Below, in pieces: positions 24,756-34,429 of a stretch of DNA of 64,000 nt; the stretch's first letter is position 1, and every line of letters starts with the position of its first letter. The stretch spans positions 3,763 through 67,762 of the forward strand of contig CAZUZD010000002.1 of the NCBI GenBank assembly GCA_964624465.1. The letters run 5' to 3'. Source of the DNA: CAZUZD01 sp964624465 (GTDB lineage: Bacteria > Planctomycetota > Planctomycetia > Isosphaerales > Isosphaeraceae). The position numbers and the translations under genes are program-made. The notes under the pieces are model-generated. The model was not told the origin of the DNA, did not search any database, and was given only the letters and a program-made list of their open reading frames with translations.

Positions 24756-25334
24756 TCAGAGCGCCCGGGTCGGATCGGCGTCGGGCCCGGCCACGCCGGC
24801 GGCCAGGTCGGGCCGGGGGCTGACGTCGGGTTCGACCGGCTCGGGCCGCAGCGCCAGCAGCACCAGGATGATGGCGCCGGCGATGAGCATGTTGTCGGCG
24901 AAGTTGAAGATCGCGCAGTCGAAGTTGATCGAGTCGACGTGCAGGTGCGCGAAATCGCGGACGTAGCCGAAGACCAGCCGGTCGTAGCAGTTGCCCAGGG
25001 CCCCGGCCATGATCAGCCCGAGGGCGGCGGTGAGCAGCCCGTCGCTGGCGGCGCCCCGGACGAACAGCCAGTAGCAGATGGCCAGGGCGGCGAGGATCGA
25101 GAGTCCGGCGAAGACCAGGCCGCTGTTGGGCAGGCTCGAGCCCAGGCCCCAGAGTGCCCCCTTGTTGCGGCTGGGGTGGAGCTCGAGCAGGTCGCGGATC
25201 ACCGTGCGGCTGACGCCGAGCGGGACCCGCGCGAAGATGGCCGACTTGGTCGCCAGGTCGAAGGCCATGCCACCGAGGGCGATGGCCCAGAACATCAGGA
25301 CGTTGCGGAGCGGGACCCGCCGCACACCCGTCAT
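24756..25334 (-). CDS. lspA: Lipoprotein signal peptidase (signal peptidase II)
   Basis: Inner-membrane aspartyl protease that removes the signal peptide of diacylglyceryl-modified prolipoproteins. The 192-aa product has four hydrophobic helices and the active-site blocks GNCYDRL (Asp118) and FNFADN (Asp147), plus the early RNKGALWG box. The C-terminal 35 residues are a hydrophilic extension beyond the usual length. Its start overlaps the stop of the DksA-type gene by 4 bases (ATGA), so the two are translationally coupled. Confidence 0.93.
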   Translation of the reverse strand: MTGVRRVPLRNVLMFWAIALGGMAFDLATKSAIFARVPLGVSRTVIRDLLELHPSRNKGALWGLGSSLPNSGLVFAGLSILAALAICYWLFVRGAASDGLLTAALGLIMAGALGNCYDRLVFGYVRDFAHLHVDSINFDCAIFNFADNMLIAGAIILVLLALRPEPVEPDVSPRPDLAAGVAGPDADPTRAL

Positions 25335-25717
25335 CCGTGGCGCTCCAGCTTGCGGGCGCACTCGATGCAGGTGGCCGTGTACGGCAGCGCCTGGAGCCGC
25401 GCCTTGGCGATCGGCTCCTGACACTCCGAGCAGATGCCATAGGTGCCGCGCTCGATGCGGCTGATCGCCTCGTTGATCTGGCCCAGCGTCTCCTGCTCGT
25501 TCTCGATCAGGCCGAGGGTGAAGTCCAGGTCGAACGCCTCGGTGCCGAGGTCGGCCATGTGCAGGGGCACGTTCGAGAGGTTGCCGGAGGATTCGCTGCC
25601 GTTGCGCCGGAGGGCCTCGTCCGTCATCTGGTCGAGGTCGCCCCGGAGCCGGGCCCGGAGCCCTTCCAGCACGCGGCGGAACGACTCCAGCTCGTCGGAT
25701 TTCATCGCTTGGGCCAT
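25331..25717 (-). CDS. TraR/DksA-family C4 zinc-finger protein
   Basis: 128-aa protein expected to bind RNA polymerase's secondary channel and modulate transcription. The N-terminal coiled-coil region (LESFRRVLEGLRARLRGDLDQM) is followed by FDLDFTLGLIENEQETLGQINEAISRIERGTYGICSECQEPI and LPYTATCIECARKLE; C96, C99, C117 and C120 form a complete zinc site. It is shorter than E. coli DksA and nearer to general-stress-type family members. It is coupled to lspA by a 4-base overlap; an alternative ATG lies at 25705. Confidence 0.9.
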   Translation of the reverse strand: MAQAMKSDELESFRRVLEGLRARLRGDLDQMTDEALRRNGSESSGNLSNVPLHMADLGTEAFDLDFTLGLIENEQETLGQINEAISRIERGTYGICSECQEPIAKARLQALPYTATCIECARKLERHG

Positions 25718-26000
25718 GACGCTGTCCCGTGTTGCCAGTGCATCCCGGCCAGGCCGGTGAATCGCCAGGGCGGACCGGCGGCGGGCCCCGAAGTCGGGCC
25801 GGTCGCGGGCTCACCAGAATCTTCCAGCCTACCCAGCGAGTCGGCGACCGGCCACCCTCTTCCGCCCCGATTCGCGCCCCGACGCCCGGTCGATTCAACC
25901 AGTCCCCCGGGTGCCGCCGACTCGACGCCACGGGCCCCGCCCGTTAGGCTCGGGGCCCTCGGGACGGAAGCAAACGGTGGCGGTGGGAGGCCCTGCGATC

Positions 26001-27092
26001 ATGGCGAGCGCGTCGAAGACCATCTTCGTGACCGGCGGCACCGGCCTGGTCGGCAGCCACGCCGTCGAGCAGGCGCTCGCCGCGGGCCACCGGGTCAAGG
26101 CCCTGGTCCGGACCGGCAGCAACACGACGCTGCTCGATCGCTGGGGCGTCGAGAAGGTCCACGGCGACCTGGCCGATGCCGACGCCCTGCGCCGCGGGGT
26201 CGACGGAGCCGACTGGGTCTTCAACTGTGCCGCCCGCGTCGGCGACTGGGGCGAGCTGGACGACTTCCGCCGCCTGAACGTCGACGCCCTCCGGTTGCTG
26301 CTCGACGCGGCCACCGAGGCACAGGTCGAGCGCTTCGTGCACGTCAGCTCGCTGGGCGTCTACGAGGGCCGCGATCACTTCGGCACCGACGAGACGACCC
26401 CGCCGGCGATCAACTCGCTGGACGCCTACACCCGCTCCAAGACGGAGGCCGAGGTCCTCGCCCTCTGCTACACCGACACCACCCCTCCCGAGCTGGCCGC
26501 CCTGCCCTACGTGCAGGAGCAGCTCGCGAAGTCGCCGCTGGAGTCGCCGAGACTGCCGCTGGCGATCGTTCGGCCCGGGTTCATCTATGGCGAGCGCGAC
26601 CGCACCGTGCTGCCCAAGCTCCTGGCCAGGCTCCGCAGCGGAGTCTTCGCCTACTTCGGCTCGGGCGAGCAGGCGCTCAACTGCATCTACGTGAAGAACC
26701 TGGTCCACGGCATGTTCCTGGCCGCCGAGCGCCCCGAGGCGGTCGGGCAGGTGTTCAACCTCACCGACGGCGACCGCGTGAGCAAGCGGCAGTTCGTCGG
26801 CCGGGTCGCCGAGCTGGCGGGGCTGAAGCCGCCCACGCGGAAGATCCCCAAGCCGGTGGCGAAGTTCCTGGCGAAGCTGCTCGAACGCCGGGCCCGGCGG
26901 CGCGGCGACACCGACCCGCCGCTGATCAACATGGCCCGCTACAAGTTCCTGGCGCTGAACCTCGACTACTCGATCGCCAAGGCGCGCCGGGTACTCGGCT
27001 ACCAGCCCCCCTACACCACCGATCAGGGCCTCCAGGCGGCCGTGGCCGACATCCTCGCCGCCGAGGCTGGCCCGGCGGTCGCAGCACGCTGA
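26001..27092 (+). CDS. NAD(P)-dependent extended SDR epimerase/dehydratase
   Basis: Rossmann-fold oxidoreductase of 363 aa. IFVTGGTGLVGSHAVEQAL gives the TGxxGxxG nucleotide-binding motif, VHGDLADADAL and NCAARVGDWG follow, VHVSSLGVYEG supplies the catalytic serine region and YTRSK the YxxxK catalytic pair. RPGFIYGERDRTVLPKLL and VFNLTDGDRVSKRQF are typical of extended SDRs such as 3beta-hydroxysteroid-dehydrogenase-like enzymes. The C-terminus carries a lysine/arginine-rich helix. The substrate is unknown. ATG 26001 gives a complete N-terminal strand. The PfpI gene follows after 56 bases. Confidence 0.88.
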   Translation: MASASKTIFVTGGTGLVGSHAVEQALAAGHRVKALVRTGSNTTLLDRWGVEKVHGDLADADALRRGVDGADWVFNCAARVGDWGELDDFRRLNVDALRLLLDAATEAQVERFVHVSSLGVYEGRDHFGTDETTPPAINSLDAYTRSKTEAEVLALCYTDTTPPELAALPYVQEQLAKSPLESPRLPLAIVRPGFIYGERDRTVLPKLLARLRSGVFAYFGSGEQALNCIYVKNLVHGMFLAAERPEAVGQVFNLTDGDRVSKRQFVGRVAELAGLKPPTRKIPKPVAKFLAKLLERRARRRGDTDPPLINMARYKFLALNLDYSIAKARRVLGYQPPYTTDQGLQAAVADILAAEAGPAVAAR

Positions 27093-27148
27093 CCCCGACC
27101 GAACGTGAGTCCCGTCGCCTCCCGCCTGCACGAGGAGTCCCGTCACCG

Positions 27149-27676
27149 ATGAGTCCGCTCAAGGGCAAGCGTATCGCCGTCCTGGTCGAGAAGATGTACG
27201 AGGATCTGGAGCTCTGGTACCCGGTGCTCCGGCTCCGCGAGGCGGGCTGCGACGTCAAGATCGTCGGCCCCAGGGCCGGCGAAAGCTACGCGTCGAAGCA
27301 TGGCTACCCGGCGAAGTCCGACGTGGCCGCCGGCGACGTGACGGCGGCCGACTTCGACGCCATCGTGATCCCCGGCGGCTACTCGCCCGACCACATGCGG
27401 CGCAGCCGGCCGATGGTCGACCTCGTGATCGGCGGCGCGCAGCAGGGCAAGATCCTGGCGGCCATTTGCCACGGCCCCTGGATGCTCTGCTCGGCCCGCT
27501 GCCTTCAGGGCCGCAAGGTCACCGGGTTCTTCGCCATCCGCGACGACGTCGAGAACGCCGGCGGCGTCTGGCAGGATGCGCCGTGCGTGCGCGACGGCAA
27601 CCTGATCACCAGCCGCACGCCCGACGACCTGCCCGCGTTCCTGAGCACGATCCTCGCCGCTCTGGCCGGCGACTGA
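27149..27676 (+). CDS. DJ-1/PfpI-family protein
   Basis: 175-aa class I glutamine-amidotransferase-like protein. The nucleophile elbow AICHGPWML contains Cys107 followed by histidine, and Glu18 in EKMYEDLE is the conserved acidic partner; VIPGGYSPDHMR precedes. This arrangement is that of PfpI/YhbO-type proteins, described as proteases, chaperones or glyoxalase/deglycase-like repair proteins; which applies is unclear. GAGGAG lies 11 bases before the ATG. It probably shares a transcript with the upstream SDR. Confidence 0.9.
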   Translation: MSPLKGKRIAVLVEKMYEDLELWYPVLRLREAGCDVKIVGPRAGESYASKHGYPAKSDVAAGDVTAADFDAIVIPGGYSPDHMRRSRPMVDLVIGGAQQGKILAAICHGPWMLCSARCLQGRKVTGFFAIRDDVENAGGVWQDAPCVRDGNLITSRTPDDLPAFLSTILAALAGD

Positions 27677-27713
27677 AGGGTCGGTACGCCGGCGGTCCCG
27701 AGCCGGAACGGGC

Positions 27714-28823
27714 TCAGGCTGGCGAGCCGATCAGGTTCGTTGGCGCCTGGCCGCCCACCGCGGCCCGCAGCAGCAGCAGTTCGCCGATGTTCTCCATCGT
27801 CAGCAGTCCGACCGTGCGGTCACCCTCGACGACCTGGAGCATCGACGCCCCCGTTTCGCGCATCCGCGATAGGGCGGGAACGAGCATCGAGCCGGCCTCG
27901 ACCTGGCCCACGGCCGGGTCGAGGAACCCGCTCACCAGGGCCTCACGACCCCCCTTCGACAGCCCCCGCAGCAGCGCCTGCCGGCTCAGGGCGCCGACGA
28001 TCCGGCCGTCGTCGATGACCGGGAAGTCCTGCTGCGAGCCGGCCAGCAGCAGCTCGGCGGCCCGGCTGAGCGTGTCCTCGGGCACGAGCGTCTGGTAGTC
28101 GGTGAGCATCGCGTCTCGCACGGGCACGTTGCGCAGCTCGGTCCGCTGCTGCACCTCGGTGGCCTCCGCCCCGGCGCCGATCCAGACGAACAGGGCGATC
28201 AGCAGCAACAGTGGGTTCGACTGCAATCCCAGGAACGCGAACCCCAGCGCCATCATCTGGCCGATCGACGCGGCGATCTGCGTGGCCTTGTTGTAGTCCA
28301 TCGTCATGGCCAGCAGCGACCGCAGGATCCGGCCGCCATCCATCGGGAACGCCGGCAGCAGGTTGAACAGGACCAGGAACCCGTTGACGAGCATGAGCCG
28401 GCCCCAGAAGCCGCCCGTCAGGAGGATCGCCTCGTCGGTCTTGATGATCTGCGAGCGGATCCCGGCGGCGTACAGGATCGCCACGATGACCACGTTGACC
28501 AGCGGCCCGGCGATCGCCACCAGGAACTCCTCCAGGGGCTTGTCCGGCATCCGCTGCAACCGCGCCACGCCGCCGATGGGCAGCAGCGTGATGTCGGCCG
28601 TCGGCACCCCGAACCGCCGGGCCATCAGGGCATGCCCCAGCTCGTGCAGGACGACGCACCCGAACAGGGCCAGCATGAACCCGACCTCGACGGCCGCCTC
28701 CTGCCCGCTATGACCCTGGCGGAACCCGGAGTACCCGATCCACGCCAGCAGGACCAGGAACGTCCAATGGATGTAGATCGGAATGCCGGCGATGCGGCCA
28801 ATATTCCACGACCAGCTGCGCAT
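27714..28823 (-). CDS. Site-2-protease-family (M50) membrane metalloprotease with two CBS domains
   Basis: 369 aa. Residues 1-220 are an SpoIVFB-like intramembrane protease: HELGH at 60-64 provides the zinc ligands and glutamate, GPLVNVVIV follows, and LLPAFPMDGGRILRSLLA supplies the third ligand (aspartate). Residues about 245-355 form a CBS pair (VRDAMLTDYQTLVPEDTLSRAAELLL ... MRETGASMLQVVEGDRTVGLLTMENI) that may sense adenine nucleotides. The start at 28823 begins the cytoplasmic segment MRSWSWNIGRIAGIPIYIHW, typical of the family. The substrate is unknown. Confidence 0.9.
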   Translation of the reverse strand: MRSWSWNIGRIAGIPIYIHWTFLVLLAWIGYSGFRQGHSGQEAAVEVGFMLALFGCVVLHELGHALMARRFGVPTADITLLPIGGVARLQRMPDKPLEEFLVAIAGPLVNVVIVAILYAAGIRSQIIKTDEAILLTGGFWGRLMLVNGFLVLFNLLPAFPMDGGRILRSLLAMTMDYNKATQIAASIGQMMALGFAFLGLQSNPLLLLIALFVWIGAGAEATEVQQRTELRNVPVRDAMLTDYQTLVPEDTLSRAAELLLAGSQQDFPVIDDGRIVGALSRQALLRGLSKGGREALVSGFLDPAVGQVEAGSMLVPALSRMRETGASMLQVVEGDRTVGLLTMENIGELLLLRAAVGGQAPTNLIGSPA

Positions 28824-29070
28824 CGGACGGACCTCGGGGTGCGGAGGGAGGCGAGCGCCGGGCCACACCCCGCGCGGGTGCGGCTCCGACGGGTCACGGG
28901 GAGCGCCCGGGGCCACGGGCGGCGTCTTGCCAGCCCGCGGCGATCGCCCGGGGGGTGATTCGAGGCCAGGACCCGGCAGCCGGTCCAGAGCATCACCGCT
29001 CTGCAGGAGCGCTCGGCCCACCAGGAGGTCGGGGCCATCGGCGCCGGCCTCCTGGCAACCGCGGTGCGGC

Positions 29071-30384
29071 TCAGACGAACTCGTTGATCAGGTTCTCGAG
29101 CATCTCCTGGCGGCCGCTGACGACGCACGTGACCTCGCCGTGCGCCATGGCGTGCTTCTCGAGCTCGGCGAGGCTGCACTTGCCGGCCTCGATCTGCTGG
29201 CCGAGCGGGCCATCCCACGAGCTGTAGCGCTGCTTGACGAAGTTCGCCAGCCGGCCGTCCTCCCGGATCGCGTGGGCGATCTTGAGGCCGCGGGCGAAGG
29301 CGTCCATGCCGCCGATGTGGGCGTGGAACAGGTCGATCGGCTCGAAGCTCTCGCGCCGGACCTTGGCGTCGAAGTTCACGCCGCCGGTGGTGAAGCCGCC
29401 CATGTCGAGGATGGCCAGCATGCACTTGGTGGTCAGGTAGATGTCGGTCGGGAACTGGTCGGTGTCCCAGCCCAGCAGCGGGTCACCCGTGTTGGCGTCG
29501 ATGGAGCCGAGGGCGCCGGCGGCGATGGCCGTGCGGAGCTCGTGGTCCATATCGTGGCCGGCCAGGGTGGCGTGGTTCGTCTCCAGGTTCAGCTTGAAGT
29601 GGTCCATCAGGCCGTACGTGCGGAGGAAGTTCAGGCACGCGGCGGTGTCGCTGTCGTACTGGTGCTTGGTCGGCTCCTTGGGCTTGGGCTCGATGTAGAA
29701 CGGGCCCGTGAAGCCGATCTGCTTCTTGTAGTCGACGGCCATGTGCAGGAAGGCCGCCAGGTGCTCGATCTCGCGCTTCAGGTCGGTGTTCCAGAGGGTC
29801 TGGTACCCCTCGCGACCGCCCCAGAAGGTGTACCCCTCGCCGCCGAGCATCTTGGTCACTTCCAAGGCCTTCTTGACCTGGGCCCCGGCGTGCGCGAAGA
29901 CGTCGACGAACGGGCTGGTGGCCGCGCCCTGGTTGAAGCGGAAGTGGCTGAAGAGGTTGGCCGTGCCCCAGAGCAGCTTGATGCCGGTACGGTCCTGGGC
30001 CTCCTTCAGCTTCTTCGCGACGGCGTCCAGGTTCGCGTTCGACTCCTGGACCGTGGCGCCGCCGGGGGCGACATCGCGGTCGTGGAACGCGTAGTACGGA
30101 GCGCCCAGCTTCTCCATGAACTCGAAGGCGACGTCGACCTTGCGGAGCGCGTTCTCCAGCGAGTTCGAGCCGTCATCCCACGGGCGCACGGCGGTACCGC
30201 CGCCGAACGGGTCGCTCAGCGGGTTGCTGAAGGTGTGCCAGTAGACGACCGAGAACCGCAGGTGGTCCTTCATCGTCTTGCCGCCGACGACCTCCTCGGC
30301 GTTGTAGTGCTTGAACTCCAGCGGGTTCTTGGACTTGGGTCCGCCGTAGACGATCTTCGGGACGTCGGGGAATGCCGCGGCCAT
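29071..30384 (-). CDS. xylA: Xylose isomerase
   Basis: Converts D-xylose to D-xylulose (and glucose to fructose slowly); a TIM-barrel with two divalent metals, 437 aa, class II length. VVYWHTFSNPLSDPFGGGT, YYAFHDRDVAPGGATVQESN (catalytic His/Asp), LLWGTANLFSHFRF, YTFWGGREGYQTLWNTD, FYIEPKPKEPTKHQYD (metal glutamate and lysine), LETNHATLAGHDMDHEL and GSIDANTGDPLLGWDTDQFPTD are all present. No xylulokinase is adjacent, but phosphoketolase occurs at the right end of the window. A promoter lies 60 bases upstream. Confidence 0.96.
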   Translation of the reverse strand: MAAAFPDVPKIVYGGPKSKNPLEFKHYNAEEVVGGKTMKDHLRFSVVYWHTFSNPLSDPFGGGTAVRPWDDGSNSLENALRKVDVAFEFMEKLGAPYYAFHDRDVAPGGATVQESNANLDAVAKKLKEAQDRTGIKLLWGTANLFSHFRFNQGAATSPFVDVFAHAGAQVKKALEVTKMLGGEGYTFWGGREGYQTLWNTDLKREIEHLAAFLHMAVDYKKQIGFTGPFYIEPKPKEPTKHQYDSDTAACLNFLRTYGLMDHFKLNLETNHATLAGHDMDHELRTAIAAGALGSIDANTGDPLLGWDTDQFPTDIYLTTKCMLAILDMGGFTTGGVNFDAKVRRESFEPIDLFHAHIGGMDAFARGLKIAHAIREDGRLANFVKQRYSSWDGPLGQQIEAGKCSLAELEKHAMAHGEVTCVVSGRQEMLENLINEFV

Positions 30385-30812
30385 AGGGAGTCTCGAACGC
30401 GTGAGGAGGTGGGGACGGAGAGGGGGCACGACCAGGCGGTGCCAGTCTAAAGGTTTCCGCCGGGGTCGGACAATCCCTCCCGAACCCCCGGCACCGGTCC
30501 TTCCGGGGCCGCGCGGGTCTCGACCCAGCGTGCGCCGGATCCGGTGCCGCGCCCGGAGTGCCGACGATGGCCTACAACCGGGTGCGGCCGCCCGATACGA
30601 TGGGACGCAGTGCGAGCCCCCGGCGCCTCCGCGCGGCGATCGGGGACCGCGCGCCCCTCCGCCCAGCCCCCCTCAACCCCAGACGCGTCCGCCCCGGGGC
30701 GATCGGCCACTCGCCGGCGTCGGTGCAGCCCCGCTGCCCCGATCCTGGCGCCGCCCGCCCCCGGTCCGCGACCCGTCCGTGACCGCCGCGTGCGGATCGA
30801 GAGCCCTGCCCC
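30385..30812. other. Divergent spacer between xylA and a giant dehydrogenase gene
   Basis: 428 bases with no credible gene; short frames here are shadow-like and arginine/proline-rich. The left part contains the xylA promoter. On the plus strand a TACGAT hexamer near 30595 is the only -10-like element before ATG 30813, without a clear -35. Confidence 0.5.
30444..30473 (-). promoter_or_regulatory. Promoter of xylA
   Basis: On the minus strand TTGTCC (30473-30468), 18-base spacer, TAGACT (30449-30444). Each hexamer matches at about 4 of 6; the same TAGACT -10 recurs upstream of the gene at 44817. Confidence 0.5.
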
Positions 30813-33800
30813 ATGCCCCGACCGACCCCGTACGCCGCGCGCCTGCTCGCGGCGATGCTGCCCGCCGCGGCCCTGGTCTCGATCGCCCCCGCGGCGCCCG
30901 ACGACCCGCCGGCCGCCCACCCGGTGACCGCCGACCACAAGAGCCCCAACGGCTTCATCCCCCGCATCGAGGCCGCCAGCGACGAGGGCGAGCAGGCGAT
31001 CGCCCGGTTCAAGGTGCCCGAAGGCCTGAACCTGAGCCTCTTCGCTGCCGAGCCCCTGCTCGCCAACCCGGTCGCCTTCGCGATCGACCCGCAGGGCAAG
31101 TTCTACGTCGTCGAGACGTTCCGGCACCACCAGGGCGTGACCGACACCCGTGGCCACATGAACTGGCTCGACGACGACCTGGCCATCCGCACGATCCCCG
31201 AGCGGGTCGCCATGTACCGCAAGTACCTGGGCGAGCAGGGCGTCCAGGACTACAGCCAGGCCGACGATCGGATCCGGCTGGTCGAGGACACTGACGGCGA
31301 CGGTAAGGCCGACAAGGCGACCGTCTTCGCCGACGGCTTCACCAGCCCCGAGACCGGCCTGGGCGCCGGCGTGCTGCCGGTCGGCAACGACGTCTGGTAC
31401 ACGTGCATCCCCGACCTCTGGCGGCTCCGCGATACCAACGGCGACGGCAAGGCCGACGAGCGGCAGTCCGTCGCGACCGGCTTCGGGCTGCACGTCGGAT
31501 TCCTGGGCCACGACCTGCACGGCCTGATCGTCGGGCCCGACGGCCGGCTGTACTTCAGCCTGGGGGATCGCGGCCTGAACGTCACGACCTTCGACGGTCG
31601 CAAGCTCTCCAACCCCGACAGCGGCGCCATCCTGCGCTGCGACCTGGACGGCCGGAACCTGGAGATCTTCGCCAACGGGCTGCGGAACCCGCAGGAGCTG
31701 GCCTTCGACGAGCAGGGGAACCTATTCACCGTCGACAACAACTCCGACAGCGGCGACAAGGCCCGGCTCGTGCACCTCGTCGAGGGAGGCGACAGCGGCT
31801 GGCGCATCGGCTGGCAGTTCATCGAGCGGCCGAACGCGCGCGGGCCCTGGAACAGCGAGAAGATGTGGGAGCCGCGCAACGACGCCCAGCCGGCATTCCT
31901 GCTGCCACCCCTGGTCAACCTCAGCGACGGGCCCAGCGGCCTGGCCTACAACCCCGGCACGGCCCTCCGCGCCTCGGAGCGTGGCCAGTTCTTCCTGGCC
32001 GACTTCCGCGGCACCGCCGGCTCGAGCGGGATCCGGACCTTCAGCGTCAAGCCCTCGGGCGCCTCGTACGTGCTGGCCGACCAGGAGCAGTTCGTCTGGG
32101 GCATGGCGGTCACCGACGTCGGCTTCGGGCCCGACGGCGCCCTGTACGCCACCGACTGGGTCAACGGCTGGGACAAGCCCGCCAAGGGCCGGATCTACCG
32201 GCTCGCCGACCCCGGCGACGACCCTGCCCGCACCGCCACCGCTGCCTACCTCAAGGAGGGGATGTCCGGCCGCCCCATGGCCGAGCTGTTCGCGCTGCTG
32301 GACCACGACGACATGCGGGTTCGCCAGGCGGCCCAGTTCGAGCTGGTGGCTCGCGTCCGCGATGAGCTCTCCCGACCCCGGGCCGACGGCACCCGCACCT
32401 CGCCCACCGGCAAGGCCCTCTGGGTCGCCGCCCTGGGCCAGACGCGCACCGCCGACGGTGCCGCCGGCGCCGAGCCGATCCGCGTGCGCCGCCATGCCAT
32501 CTGGGCGCTCGGTCAGCTCGCCCGCGGCCGCCGGAACGCGCTGGTCGGATACCCGAAGCTGCTGGCCGACGCCGACCCCGAGGTGCGCCGGCAGGCGGCC
32601 CGCGTCCTCGGAGACCTGATCGCCAACGACCGGACCCAGTCGAACCCGACCGAGGCGCTCCAGGCCCTGACCAAGGCGCTGACGGATGAGGACGCCACGG
32701 TCCGATTCGAGGCCGCGCAGGCACTCGGCAAGCTTGGCCGCCGCGAGGCGATCGCCCCGCTGGCCGCGATGCTGGAGGCCAACGCCGACGCCGATGCCTA
32801 CCTCCGCCACGCCGGCGTGATGGGTCTGGCCGGAACCCGTGACGCCGACGGCATCGCGAAGCTCGGCACCAGTCCGTCGGCCGCCGTGCGCATGGGGGCC
32901 CTGCTCGCGCTCCGGCGGATCGGCTCGCCGAAGGTCGCCCAGTTCCTCAAGGACGCCGACCCGAAGCTCGTCGTCGAGGCCGCTCGCGCCATCAACGACG
33001 TGCCGATCACCGACGCCACCGACACCCTGGCCCGGCTGGAGCTGCCTGGCGATGCCACGGCCGCGCTGGCCCGCCGGGTGCTGAACGCGAACATCCGGCT
33101 CGGCGGCCCCGCCGCCGCCAACCGCCTGGCCGCGCTGGCGGCCAACCCGACGCTCGACGAGCGGGTCCGGGCCGAGGCGATCGACGCCCTGGCCACCTGG
33201 GCGAAGCCGCAGGGTCGCGACCGCGTGGTCGGCCTCTGGCGGCCGATCGCCGAGCGCCCGGCGACCGACGCCATCGCCGCCCTGCAACCGAAGCTCGACG
33301 GCCTGCTGGCCAGCGACGACGAGCCGATCCGTCGCGCCGCCCTCCAGGCGGTGGGCCGGCTCGGCCTGAAGGGCGTCGGCCCGAAGGTGGCGGAGCTCGC
33401 CAGGACGGGCGCGCTGCCGCTGGCGACCCGCGTCGATGCCCTCAAGGCGCTCGACGCCACCAACGACCCCGCCCTGTCGGAGGTCGTGAAGGGGGCCCTG
33501 GCCGACGACAACGGCGTCTACCGCGCCGAGGGCCTGCGCATCCTCGCCAAGCTCGATCCGGCCGTCGCCCTGCCGGCCCTCGAGACCGTCGTCGGCAACG
33601 GGGAAACCGTCGAGAAGCAGCTCGCCTTCAGCACCCTGGGCAACCTGAAGGGGGCCGGAGCCGATGCGCTGCTGGCGACCTGGCTCGACCGGCTCAGCGC
33701 CGGCGAGGTGCCCGCCGAGGTGCATCTCGACCTGCTCGAAGCCGCCGGCCGTCGCAACGACCCCGGCGTCCGGGATCGCCTGAAGCGCTACGAGGCCACC

Positions 33801-34271
33801 CGGCCGCAGGACGACCCGACGGCCCCCTACCGCGAGGCCCTGGTGGGCGGCGACGCCCGCCGCGGCGAGCAGATCTTCAAGCAGAAGACCGAGGTCTACT
33901 GCCTGCGCTGCCACAAGGTTGGCGGCGAGGGGGGTGAGGTCGGGCCCGATCTCACCGACCTCGGCAGCAAGAAGGATCGGGCCTACATCCTGGGCTCGAT
34001 CGTGAACCCGAACCAGGCGATCGCCGAGGGGTTCGAGACGACCGTCGTGGCCACCAGCGACGGTCGTCTGATCGCCGGCGTGCTCAAGGCTGAGGATGAC
34101 ACGACCCTGAAGCTGATGACCGCCGAGGCCAAGCTCATCGAGGTCCCCAAGGCCGACATCGACGAGCGCCGCCGCGGCGACTCGGCCATGCCGGCCGACC
34201 TGATCCAGAAGCTCACCAGGCCCGAGCTGCGGGACCTGGTCGAGTACCTGGCTCGCGGCGGCAAGGGCTGA
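30813..34271 (+). CDS. PVC-type membrane/secreted dehydrogenase: beta-propeller, HEAT repeats and haem domain
   Basis: 1152-aa exported protein. Residues 1-29 are a signal peptide. Residues about 50-480 form a beta-propeller (VAFAIDPQGKFYVVETFRHHQG, DGDGKADKATVFADGF, HGLIVGPDGRLYFSLGDRG, LFTVDNNSDSGDKARLVHLVEGGDSGWR, GPDGALYATDWVNGWDKP). Residues about 490-1000 are alanine-rich HEAT-like repeats. C1030-x-x-C1033-H1034 (CLRCHKVGGEGGEVGPDLTDLG) binds one c-type haem, followed by the AMPADLIQKLTRPELRDLVEYL tail. The architecture is that of the planctomycete membrane-bound dehydrogenase family; the substrate is unknown, probably a sugar or polyol. It is divergent from xylA. Confidence 0.9.
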   Translation: MPRPTPYAARLLAAMLPAAALVSIAPAAPDDPPAAHPVTADHKSPNGFIPRIEAASDEGEQAIARFKVPEGLNLSLFAAEPLLANPVAFAIDPQGKFYVVETFRHHQGVTDTRGHMNWLDDDLAIRTIPERVAMYRKYLGEQGVQDYSQADDRIRLVEDTDGDGKADKATVFADGFTSPETGLGAGVLPVGNDVWYTCIPDLWRLRDTNGDGKADERQSVATGFGLHVGFLGHDLHGLIVGPDGRLYFSLGDRGLNVTTFDGRKLSNPDSGAILRCDLDGRNLEIFANGLRNPQELAFDEQGNLFTVDNNSDSGDKARLVHLVEGGDSGWRIGWQFIERPNARGPWNSEKMWEPRNDAQPAFLLPPLVNLSDGPSGLAYNPGTALRASERGQFFLADFRGTAGSSGIRTFSVKPSGASYVLADQEQFVWGMAVTDVGFGPDGALYATDWVNGWDKPAKGRIYRLADPGDDPARTATAAYLKEGMSGRPMAELFALLDHDDMRVRQAAQFELVARVRDELSRPRADGTRTSPTGKALWVAALGQTRTADGAAGAEPIRVRRHAIWALGQLARGRRNALVGYPKLLADADPEVRRQAARVLGDLIANDRTQSNPTEALQALTKALTDEDATVRFEAAQALGKLGRREAIAPLAAMLEANADADAYLRHAGVMGLAGTRDADGIAKLGTSPSAAVRMGALLALRRIGSPKVAQFLKDADPKLVVEAARAINDVPITDATDTLARLELPGDATAALARRVLNANIRLGGPAAANRLAALAANPTLDERVRAEAIDALATWAKPQGRDRVVGLWRPIAERPATDAIAALQPKLDGLLASDDEPIRRAALQAVGRLGLKGVGPKVAELARTGALPLATRVDALKALDATNDPALSEVVKGALADDNGVYRAEGLRILAKLDPAVALPALETVVGNGETVEKQLAFSTLGNLKGAGADALLATWLDRLSAGEVPAEVHLDLLEAAGRRNDPGVRDRLKRYEATRPQDDPTAPYREALVGGDARRGEQIFKQKTEVYCLRCHKVGGEGGEVGPDLTDLGSKKDRAYILGSIVNPNQAIAEGFETTVVATSDGRLIAGVLKAEDDTTLKLMTAEAKLIEVPKADIDERRRGDSAMPADLIQKLTRPELRDLVEYLARGGKG

Positions 34272-34278
34272 GCCACTC

Positions 34279-34312
34279 GATCGCCGGGCGGTTCAATCCC
34301 CCCGGCGCGATC
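34279..34312 (+). terminator. Hairpin after the 1152-aa dehydrogenase gene
   Basis: GATCG-CCGGG (34279-34288) pairs with CCCGG-CG-CGATC (34301-34312): 10 bp with a two-base bulge and a 12-base loop, 8 bases after the stop. There is no T-run. The remaining spacer to 34429 shows only GC-rich short palindromes. Confidence 0.4.
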
Positions 34313-34429
34313 TCCGACTCCCCGACGGGCGATCCCGGCGGCCGGCCTTCCGGGTCGATCGCCAGGGTCGCCCGTTTCATTGGCCCTGGGATCGATCGTT
34401 GCACCGGCGGGCGGCCGGCCCCGGCCGGT

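Noticed and set aside
27700..27715. Short hairpin GAGCC-loop-GGCTC between the PfpI and M50 genes
   Set aside because: Only 5 bp in a very GC-rich spacer; expected by chance.
31722..33914. 730-codon minus-strand frame inside the giant dehydrogenase
   Set aside because: It mirrors the alanine-rich HEAT repeats of the real gene. Its codon pattern is the complement of G/C-ending codons and it has no recognisable domain.
34288..34300. GGTTCAATCC, another T-loop-like string
   Set aside because: It lies in the loop of a hairpin following the dehydrogenase gene and has no tRNA cloverleaf context.
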